From assembly GCA_013115135.1 (NCBI GenBank), contig JABANP010000087.1, positions 62,001 through 126,000 of the forward strand: DNA of 64,000 bases, in the 5' to 3' direction. Position 1 is the first letter of the stretch; the number at the start of each line of letters is the position of its first letter. The notes under the pieces are model-generated. The model was given only the letters and a program-made list of their open reading frames with translations. It was not told the origin of the DNA and searched no databases. Below are positions 56,474 to 64,000 of this stretch, in pieces. The DNA is from Perkinsus olseni (lineage: Eukaryota; Perkinsozoa; Perkinsida; Perkinsidae). The translations under genes and the position numbers were made by a program.

Positions 56474-57142
56474 CGTGGTTGAGCCGCCGGTGTGCTTCGC
56501 GCCAAGTCTGCAGAGAAATCTTCGCAGCGGCGAGTTGACGTAGATTCTGAAGTGTCGAGCGTTTGGACACCCAAGGCGTCTGCACAAACTCACGCAGAGC
56601 AACTTTTCAGCTGCGATGATAATGACGGGTTTTATACCACGTACGAGAGGTGAAAAGAAGGAACCTGAAATCAGGACGGCTCAAGCCGACGAGATTGTCA
56701 TAAGTTTGCACTGAACCGTGGCCCGTGAGTCGTATCAAATGCTAGGTGGCGCATCTGGGCTATCAACCGGTATCTGTCCCAATGAGGCGGTAATGTGAGC
56801 TACACTGTAGTGGATTTGGGCAGCGGTTTCGAGTCTAGCGGTGCCTTTCGGAGAGAACCCCTCCCCCCACCAGACCTGATAGATCATCGACAGCTCTTTG
56901 CGCGACTTGCCTCGATGGTAATAGGGACACTTGATGAGGGACCTCCCAGGCTCCGTGGGGCATGTGAACGAGTGAACACTACGGCGGGGCCCTGCCTGGT
57001 CGATCGGTGGCCCTGCCGCATATCGACAGCCGAGCTCAGTCTTATTGCACGGCAGCTTACGATACAGCATCGAATCAGCTGGTAGCTGACAGCTACCACT
57101 GCCTACCAGAGGAAATGTCTACGCTACGAAACCCGCCACGGG
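56474..57142. other. No supported gene
   Basis: Overlapping frames on both strands at 56735-57085 have no recognisable content. The region separates the minus-strand hypothetical gene from the foldback element. Confidence 0.35.
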
Positions 57143-57533
57143 TCTACACCTTTTCAACATCTAGTTCGACAGTGGAACCATCAAGTTCGCCGAGGCGAGC
57201 GAAGTTGGATGTACGAATCTGAAACGGGAATATCTATTCCGCACGTGGAACATTCAATTTCCCGTTGGGACGTTCGAGTCCGCACGTTGGCCCTTCGCAA
57301 GTTCAATTTCGACACGATGGAACTTTCAACTTCGCAATAAGGAACTTCAATTTCACATTCGAACATTCAATATTCGTGAGCCGTCCTTGGAACCTTCAAT
57401 TTCGCGGCACTGGGAAATTGAATGTTCCACGTGCGGAATAGATGTTCCCGTTTCAGATTCGTACATCCAACTTCGCTCGCCTAGGCGAACTTGATGGTTC
57501 CACTGTCGAACCAGATGTTGAAAAGGTGTAGAG
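57143..57533. mobile_element. Foldback element with about 120-bp near-perfect inverted arms
   Basis: 57143-57263 and 57412-57533 are reverse complements with a few mismatches (for example GGAATATCTATTCC versus GGAATAGATGTTCC). The 148-bp loop is itself made of degenerate repeats of the form TTCAATTTCGNNNNNTGGAAC. The whole could fold into one long hairpin. No coding content. It lies 163 bp from the LTR element. Confidence 0.85.
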
Positions 57534-57696
57534 CTGGACAGAGATATTTGCGCATGCGTGCCAGACGAAAATATCGTAGAAAGCTCAGGAAGGCGACAAG
57601 GCTCTTGGACTGAGATGAGTGGGCCTGGTGCGGTGATTGGGAGAACTTGAGCCTGTAGAGGAAGCAATCGAAGTCCCGAGCGCGGGATCCCAGTTG

Positions 57697-57882
57697 TGTT
57701 GCAACTAATGTGGAGCAGGGACGTACTCGTAGAACGCAAGATACGAGAGACTGCTGACGAGGGGTGTATACTACTTGAGATGGTAGAAACCAACTGTCTG
57801 TCGTACGGACTGTAGCTATGTCAGCGACTTAAGAAAATAAGAGAGAGAGCAAGATAGCAAGACAAGCTTCCACTCTTCAACA
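57697..57882 (-). repeat. LTR (3' in element orientation)
   Basis: 186 bp with TG...CA ends, adjoined on the inside by a purine tract on the element's sense strand. Confidence 0.93.
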
Positions 57883-57965
57883 TTCCCCCGCCGCGGAAGT
57901 AATCATCTTGAGGTTACCGATGTACTCATACAACAAAGAAGGAGAGTTGATGGGAGAGATAACAG

Positions 57966-58322
57966 CTACACAGCCCTTAATGGCTCTCTTACAACATAGA
58001 CAGTACCAGTGAGCCATTTCTGGCCTAACTTGTTACGACCATGATTGTAACGAAGAACATGATCTCCCACCGATAATGTAGAGAAATCAGACCGAGCGAG
58101 AGAAGCATCACCGAAGGTGGATCGAGCACGAAGAATAGCATCTTCATTCTCAGCGCTCACCTGGATCCACTTACAGTCGGAAGATACTCGAGACGCAACA
58201 TCACGAAGCAACTCGTCAGCATCAGCACGGTCTGGCATCCTCAAAGGAATATGATGATCGAGACTGTCAGCAGCCTCCTTGGATAGGGTACGACCTGGTG
58301 CCATTGAAGGGTGCCAATGCAC
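57966..58322 (-). pseudogene. Remnant of integrase C-terminus
   Basis: The frame holds LSVGDHVLRYNHGRNKLGQKW, a chromatin-type integrase tail of the same kind as the RYKHG tail of the BEL/Pao element at 10.5-17.4 kb. It overlaps the gag frame by 56 nt in another frame, which marks the deletion point near 58270-58320. It has no start of its own. Confidence 0.7.
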
Positions 58323-59202
58323 AGTTGATCAGCTTGTCAAACACAGCCGAATCCGATAAGGTATCACCTTGAAGGCGGAGTTCTACCCTGAACTTGTCAA
58401 CCTGGGATAGAAATGATAGATAGGACGACCCGGCCGTCTGCCTCAAATCATGCCATTCCTGTCGCAGCCTCGCTGCTTCACTAACATCCTGATACGTCGT
58501 TAATAACGCCGCTCTCAAGTCCCTATACAACTCCTGGAAGCGAGCAACCAGTGCTTGAACATCAGAGAACTCCGAGAGAGCATAGTCCGTGGAAGCCGAA
58601 ATACGGTTCCTGACGTCTTCTGACAGGGAGTAGAGAAGCAGAAAGTACGAGCACACTGAGCCAGGGGCTATCGCGCTCGTAGCAAGCAGACGGTCAAAGC
58701 TACTTAGATGCGCTCGGACCGACCCTGAAGTAGATGTTGATCTTGAATTAGAAAATAGACCACCCCCTGACGTTGCCGGTAAAGCGACCGTAGCTGGGAT
58801 CTCCTCCGGACTTCCTCCTATAAATCGAGGAAAGTCAGTCGTCTTCAATTCCTGCCTCGCCTCCTTGCGAGCATTCTGCACTATCTGACAACACTTACTG
58901 CGAGCATCGGTCGGCTGGGCAGTTGACGACACTCCGTCTGCGGAAACCTGCAAAGGGGGGTCCTCTTGGGCCAAAGGCTGTCGCTGGGATGGCGTCGAAG
59001 GGGTAACATTGGGAGGCGTTGGGGGCAGTGAGGCAAGGGCCTCCACCCTCGCAGATAGGCCCTCAATCCTCTCAACAAGCTTAGCTACGACTCCTTCTGT
59101 AACCACACTCGGGGAGCCCGTCGGATCTGACTGCGAGTTCCCCGCTTCTCTCGACGGTGTGGCGACCGAAGCTGTAGACTTCCTCCTAGTTTGACGGGGC
59201 AT
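58267..59202 (-). CDS. Gag-like protein of the deleted LTR element (311 aa)
   Basis: The ATG is 36 nt inside the 5' LTR. The N-terminus is basic and Ser/Pro-rich with a short coiled coil (VVAKLVERIEGLSARVEAL). The C-terminal half, with W-H-D-L-R and F-L-S-Q-V-D-K-F-R motifs and FDKLI, resembles retrotransposon Gag capsid regions. The frame ends soon after the deletion junction. An intact gag with cis sequences would allow mobilisation by an autonomous relative. Confidence 0.75.
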   Translation of the reverse strand: MPRQTRRKSTASVATPSREAGNSQSDPTGSPSVVTEGVVAKLVERIEGLSARVEALASLPPTPPNVTPSTPSQRQPLAQEDPPLQVSADGVSSTAQPTDARSKCCQIVQNARKEARQELKTTDFPRFIGGSPEEIPATVALPATSGGGLFSNSRSTSTSGSVRAHLSSFDRLLATSAIAPGSVCSYFLLLYSLSEDVRNRISASTDYALSEFSDVQALVARFQELYRDLRAALLTTYQDVSEAARLRQEWHDLRQTAGSSYLSFLSQVDKFRVELRLQGDTLSDSAVFDKLINCALAPFNGTRSYPIQGGC

Positions 59203-59238
59203 TGAAGTACGTCTTCGGAGTTAACGTTCTCGGATGAT

Positions 59239-59424
59239 TGTTGCAACTAATGTGGAGCAGGGACGTACTCGTAGAACGCAAGATACGAGAGACTGCTGAC
59301 GAGGGGTGTATACTACTTGAGATGGTAGAAACCAACTGTCTGTCGTACGGACTGTAGCTATGTCAGCGACTTAAGAAAATAAGAGAGAGAGCAAGATAGC
59401 AAGACAAGCTTCCACTCTTCAACA
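59239..59424 (-). repeat. LTR (5' in element orientation)
   Basis: 186 bp, appearing identical to 57697-57882, followed by the GTTG target duplicate. Confidence 0.93.
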
Positions 59425-59663
59425 GTTGTTCGACGTTGTGCATGCGTGCAGTTCCGTGATGTGACGCGCCCTGCCTCCGTGAGACGCCATCGCGCCTTCG
59501 GTAGAGTCCTCAGGATTGACGGTCTGCGTTAGCACCAATTGCACACGCCCCCGAGTGGACGTGTGGTAGGGCGGTCGGGAGGCCTGGTCATGACCAGCGA
59601 CCAGAGCCCCAGTGGAAGCTCGGAAACGTCTAGTTTCAGGTTCTCCCCGCCTTTGAACCCACC

Positions 59664-61214
59664 ATGTCTGCCAAGCGAGAGGCCCTCTCCTGGACCGATT
59701 CCTCCGGGAACGTCTACCACTACTACCACAAACCCATGCTGAACGCCGTTATCTTTGTTCTATTACAGGAGCTCTGCGAGCGCCTGGCCTTCTTTGGAAT
59801 CACGCCCAACGCCCAGACTTTTTTCAAGGAGTACTTGAACTACACGGACGCCGAAGCCAACTCATACATTGCAGCCTTCCAAGCGATTCTCTACGTTACG
59901 CCGCTCTTCGCAGCGGTGCTATCCGATACCTTTCTGGGCGTGTATGCGACCATTTTATCGTTCTCTCTGATTTATATGATAGGGCTACTCTTACTTTTTC
60001 TTGCCACTATCAAGAGCATCAGTCAACCATGGATGATCCATTTGTCTGTGCTCGTTCTCATCACTATCGGTGGAGGTGGTATCAAAAGTTGCGTCAACGT
60101 CATGGGTGCACATCAATTCCATCCCGAGCATCACAAGGCTGATATCACTCAATATTATACCTACTTTTACGCAGCCATCAACATCGGCGCCGTGGTTGGT
60201 GGTATCGCCACTCCGATCGCACTTCAAGAGACAAACTTCACTGTTGCTTTCGCCATACCCTTAGCTGCCTTCGTCGTGGCAACAGCTGTGTTTGTACTCG
60301 GTGGTCTTCTCGGCCGATTTGTTAAGCCCAAGCCTCAGGGCTCCGCGGTCCTTAAAATTCTGCAAGTGATGGTTTATGCCGTCAGGAAGTGCTCCCTGGA
60401 AAAGAATAAAAAATCCCTGGGAGGTCGTTTCGAGGACGGCTTCATCGAGGACGTCAAAGCTCTCCTTCGCTTGGTCCCGCTGTTCTCTCTCATTATCCCC
60501 TTCGTTATTGCCTACGTCAACCTTAGTACCTCCTACCTCACTCAAGCCCAGAAAATGGATAGGCGGCTATTCAACTGGCAAATCCCGGCGGCCCTCATGC
60601 AGAATGTCGATCCAATAGCTGTTGTTATCAACTCACTACTAGTCAGCTCAGTCCTCTATCCGCTTCTCAAGAGGCGTGGTATAGTTCTGTCCGTCCTTGT
60701 GAGGTCCTTCATTGGAAGCGTCCTGGGTGTCCTTTCGTTGGTGTGCGCTGCCATAGTGGAGCTACAGATCAAATCCAGGCCACTCTTCACCGTATCGATA
60801 TGGTGGCAAGTGCCTCAATTCTGGATCGTAGCAGCCGGCGAGATCTTCCTCATTTCAACGTCGTATGAGATTGCCTTCACTTTTTCCCCGAGCTCATTGA
60901 AGGCAGTCGCATCGGCGGTGAATCTGTTGTTCTTTGCTGTCGGGTACGCGTTGGCTGGGGTAATTTTACAGTTGTGTGCTCCGTGGTTGCCCAATTTTGA
61001 CCCCAAGAAGCCCACCGATGTATCCCACAAGGGGGCCCACTACGAGTATTTCTATCTGGTCCTCATCGGACTATGTTGTATCGGAGCGATCGCATGCTTG
61101 GCCCTCATCCCCTACTTCAATCGTGTCGCCAAGGCCAACAAGGAACTGGAGGCGGCATCACTGAAGGACGACGGCACCGAGAAAGATAAAGGAGAGAGAT
61201 CTTCGGAGCCTTGA
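59664..61214 (+). CDS. Proton-coupled oligopeptide transporter (POT/PTR2, SLC15-like), 516 aa, intronless
   Basis: The uninterrupted frame from ATG 59664 has the POT signatures: E36-x-x-E39-R40 with FFG after it, the loop GGGGIKSCVNVMGAHQF (about 136-152) and YAAINIGAVVGG (about 169-180). About 12 hydrophobic spans cover residues 28 to 500, and a charged cytosolic tail follows. Length is normal for the family. Such proteins import di- and tripeptides with protons across the plasma or lysosomal membrane. An upstream TCTAGTTTCAG at 59628-59638 is a good trans-splice acceptor 25 nt before the ATG. The lack of introns contrasts with all neighbours and could reflect retroposition or transfer. The LTR element ends 240 bp upstream. 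Confidence 0.93.
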   Translation: MSAKREALSWTDSSGNVYHYYHKPMLNAVIFVLLQELCERLAFFGITPNAQTFFKEYLNYTDAEANSYIAAFQAILYVTPLFAAVLSDTFLGVYATILSFSLIYMIGLLLLFLATIKSISQPWMIHLSVLVLITIGGGGIKSCVNVMGAHQFHPEHHKADITQYYTYFYAAINIGAVVGGIATPIALQETNFTVAFAIPLAAFVVATAVFVLGGLLGRFVKPKPQGSAVLKILQVMVYAVRKCSLEKNKKSLGGRFEDGFIEDVKALLRLVPLFSLIIPFVIAYVNLSTSYLTQAQKMDRRLFNWQIPAALMQNVDPIAVVINSLLVSSVLYPLLKRRGIVLSVLVRSFIGSVLGVLSLVCAAIVELQIKSRPLFTVSIWWQVPQFWIVAAGEIFLISTSYEIAFTFSPSSLKAVASAVNLLFFAVGYALAGVILQLCAPWLPNFDPKKPTDVSHKGAHYEYFYLVLIGLCCIGAIACLALIPYFNRVAKANKELEAASLKDDGTEKDKGERSSEP

Positions 61215-61679
61215 AGCGACTATATTGCTTTATTCGAGTTAGTTGTCAGTAACATTAGTCACCCTCTTATATTAACTTGATATTATTGTGGTCGATCACC
61301 ATCACGGTGTGATCAGGGCCAATAATTTTTTCCTGATGACAGTTTAGGTAGAGCGATTCCCTGGTATCCACTATGTCTTATGGCATATCACAGCAGTAGC
61401 TCGATCGAATCATGTCGATTCACCGAGTCTGTGTGGTTCTAGCTCGTCCAATCCGTACTGTGGTGTTGAGTTCTTGAAGGGCGTCCTCTAAGGCGACTAA
61501 CGCACGCTAGCCGGAGTTGCCTACGCCAGCGCCGAACTGTGGCGCCGGTCATTACTCATGACGCAGTTCTTCTCAGCAAATCAAGGACGATGAGCGCAAG
61601 ATGCAGGGGAGTGTGAACAGCGGGTGGCTCTGCCCCGACCTGTTTAACACACATAAGAGTCGAAGTCAGTAACCTGTGT
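61215..61679. other. Downstream region of the transporter, no gene
   Basis: AT-rich 3' flank with short inverted bits (GATCACCATCACGGTGTGATC at 61295-61315 is a near-palindrome and may be a 3' processing or termination structure). No coding frame. Confidence 0.4.
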
Positions 61680-62120
61680 CCATTGCCAACTAGTAGTTGC
61701 GAGTCACCACGGTTAACTGCCCGATCCATACCAGGTCTGGGTAGAGCCGGCAGTCTATAGTATCCTATCTCCACATCAAGCAGGGGGTGGGTCGAGCTCA
61801 CATCCGCCGTCCTCACGGCCAAACTATCCCATGATAGCATTCATCGCTTGTTGCTAGCTCTAGCATCGCACTCCGAGGAAGATAGATCTCGATAGAACGA
61901 CTAGTCGCACGCAAACTCTCGTGCGCATTCCTCAGTCTCTGCGGACTCCCACATCGGGTTCTCACCACGACCCGCTTCCATTGCGTCGTTTCTTGTGCTT
62001 TATCGTTCGAGGCTCACACGACCATCCCACAACGCTACAGAAAGTCTCTAACTGTGCACATCGGCAAGAGTCTAACTAAGCCGGAGCCGTAAGCGTTGGA
62101 CTACTAACTCACACACACGA
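61680..62120. repeat. Composite dispersed repeat
   Basis: 61680-61860 is related to 9781-10020, and 62029-62108 is related to 30618-30700. The two families are adjacent here but apart elsewhere, so this may be the fuller copy of one longer element. No coding content. Confidence 0.65.
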
Positions 62121-62812
62121 CCATCCCGGGCGCCCACGTCAGGCAAGCGTGAGTAGAGACGAGGGGAGTACGACATGCTGTTGCTCGAGGTCACGGGTAA
62201 CAAGGGAGAAAGGAGTACAAATCCCAAGGAAACGTCTTCGGGGATTTTGTTGCAATCCACCGGTTTTTTCCTGACTGTCGCGCGCTTCCTTGGATTTGTT
62301 ATAATATAGATTGAGGTAGCGATTACATGTTATTTTATTAACATATACGATCACAATATTCTTGGCCTTCCCCCTCCGAGATCACCCATACGCCGTGTAT
62401 ACTCCCCCAAGCTTACTGCAGCAACTCAAATCCAACAGCAAAGATACTAAGTTCAACAGAACAAACCAGGCATATGTACACTCGTTGAAAACTAATCAGT
62501 TAAAATTGTGGGGAAGCATCTCATTAGAGTAGCAGTGTAGCAGTTGTTATCATCGACTACTTGAGGAAATGCGAGATTTCTCGAGAGAGCAAGTGAGTCT
62601 ACTGTTTACAACAACAGCATCTATAGTCTGGCGGGGCTTGCCAAATCACTTAGAGCTACAACAGAAGAACAGCATGAGTAACGGGAGCCGACTCTTCACA
62701 CGAGTCAACTTGTATCCCGGCATGGTCCTCATCAAAATCGGACTGGGCGATTCACAAAAATAAAAGACATTGCACGCTTCGCTCCGCCCTGCACAAGGAC
62801 GATGCTCGAGGA
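62121..62812. other. No gene; AT-rich core
   Basis: 62280-62360 is very AT-rich. A CTTCGCTCCGCCCT block at 62778-62791 also occurs in an intron at about 21166-21179. Confidence 0.4.
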
Positions 62813-63748
62813 TTAAAGTTCCTTCCGGAAAACATAGCCGCCGCAAGCACAGTGATGTGTGTACGTTATGACCGGGCGGATCTGACCCTCAATGGGGACA
62901 GCGTCACGGTCGCCTAAATCGCTCCAGGCCGAGACCACGCCACCAGAGCTACTGCCGGTGCTCCTCGAAGACCATTCGGGCTCCAAAAGCGTCGGCAATG
63001 GCTTCCCAGGCGAGTGGTGCGGCCGAGCCGTGTGTCTCTGATAAAGAACTTATGAGCGCTCACCCGAGCGTGGTAATCTAACCTGTGCGGAAGGACGCAG
63101 CGGCTGCGGGGTCGCCATGTAGGTCGTGCGGTGCGCCCTCGAACCTTCCCTCCTCCTGAGACGAAAGCACTGTACAAAGCAGTCCGCAATGAGTGAATCG
63201 CCTCACCATGCAGAGGCTGTATGGAGAGGTGATTCACGCAGTAAAACATGAGGATTCAGAGAACAGGGCACTTGAGGGCGTAAGTCCATGCGAGAGAGCC
63301 TCTCACGACGGTATACACTTACATAGTAGCACTCCTGGCGGACATCACATGGATAGACCCGTACTCGATCGGATAAGGCGTGCGACGGGTCGGCTGACAG
63401 GACTGAACAGGATTTCAAGCTCAGCAGACGGGAGCCGATTGAGTACGTTATAACGCCGGAGATGGTCATGGCGAGTGCTGCGGGGTGTCGTGACGTGGGA
63501 GGTCGTAAGGGGGCCCCAGGCCGGAGCTGATTCGATGCGTCGGAGGGGCTGCTGATACACCGGTGAACTCCTCCTGAGAACAGACAAGTTCCGAAACCGC
63601 TACGCCAGGATAATAGACACACGAGTGACAACTGAAATATAGAACTTAAGGGCAATCCTCGGATATCGGTTTGTCGCCCTGTGACCGAATCCCAGAGACC
63701 AGAAAAAGGGCTGCAACAAGCGGGACGACAATCCAAGTGAATTTTCAA
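62813..63748 (-). CDS. Possible minus-strand gene, hypothetical
   Basis: The minus strand has a long frame at 63203-63748 and a C-terminal-like block ending near 62815 that reads AVPIEGQIRPVITYTHHCACGGYVF, with a possible CxC metal site. A block with IADAFGARMVFEEH (about 62960-63002) precedes it across a possible 40-nt intron. No domain is recognised, and overlapping plus-strand frames weaken the case. The remaining bases to 64000 show nothing I can support. Confidence 0.3.
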
Positions 63749-64000
63749 TCAAGCGTTGTCATGCGCAAGACTTCGCGCTATAGACCATCGACTGAACACC
63801 GTCGCATAATGTGATGCAATGGAAATGATTCAACACGATATTTTTCGATACCACTCCTCACCAACAACATCGCAGTGACTAAGACCTGCTGAGGAGTTAC
63901 CTCCGAGAAGTTTGAGGAGAAGGCCTGCGCAGACCTCTGTTACGCTGGTGATAGATATCAGTGAGCAGGGCCAGAGGGGCCTGGGTCCTGCTGCCCTCAG

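Larger units (their letters stand above)
57697..59424 (-). mobile_element. Internally deleted LTR retrotransposon
   Basis: Two 186-bp LTRs (57697-57882 and 59239-59424) appear identical. They begin TGTTG and end CAACA, and are flanked by GTTG on both sides (57693-57696, 59425-59428). The inside is only 1356 bp: a gag-like frame followed directly by the last part of an integrase, both on the minus strand. A G-rich purine tract (complement of 57883-57892) adjoins the LTR that is 3' in that orientation. Protease, reverse transcriptase, RNase H and integrase core are missing, so it must rely on enzymes from elsewhere. Confidence 0.93.

Overview
The window looks like nuclear DNA of a Perkinsus-type alveolate protist. 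The direct evidence is a perfect copy, at 7755-7776, of what I recall as the 22-nt Perkinsus spliced leader. Supporting evidence is dense genes cut by very many GT-AG introns of mostly 38-60 nt, and about 50% GC. The species assignment is inference; I could not run a search.

Layout. 1-5723: a Helitron with a Rep (HUH, two-Tyr) and PIF1-type helicase gene, broken by several frameshifts and carrying a 0.5 kb direct duplication. 6.5-9.6 kb: three lineage-specific hypothetical genes and the spliced-leader relic. 10458-17384: a complete young BEL/Pao-type LTR retrotransposon with a 2012-codon gag-pol frame. 18.1-30.4 kb: four closely spaced plus-strand genes, namely a Pro/Ser/Gln-rich RGG protein, an FkbM-like methyltransferase, a 31-exon trehalose-6-phosphate synthase/phosphatase (reconstructed here exon by exon, 997 aa) and a small hypothetical gene. 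31.4-43.4 kb: three minus-strand genes for a phospholipase B-like hydrolase, a purple acid phosphatase-like metallophosphoesterase and a multi-pass membrane protein whose intron hosts a 1.08 kb inverted-repeat element full of GATTC motifs. 43.7-48.1 kb: a plus-strand TerC-family membrane protein. 48.4-56.5 kb: hypothetical genes, including a long coiled-coil protein. 57.1-59.4 kb: a foldback element followed by an internally deleted LTR element. 59664-61214: an intronless POT-family peptide transporter. 61.7-64 kb: dispersed repeat and a weak minus-strand gene.

The most unusual signal is that introns here repeatedly contain tRNA-like sequence. In sense orientation a T-arm (B box) sits just before a T-run that serves as the polypyrimidine tract and 3' splice site. 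In antisense orientation A and B boxes sit at tRNA spacing. The synthase gene alone has six such introns. Other unexplained structure: a 16-17 nt GCGCGCC-containing motif found in introns of three different genes, a repeat spanning an exon-intron junction that recurs 11 kb away, and a trehalose phosphatase domain whose HAD catalytic motifs are all lost.

Limits: exon joins are by eye. The best supported are the synthase, most of the phospholipase and most of TerC, where phases close exactly and family motifs are contiguous. N-terminal exons of the minus-strand genes, and several hypothetical models, are provisional.
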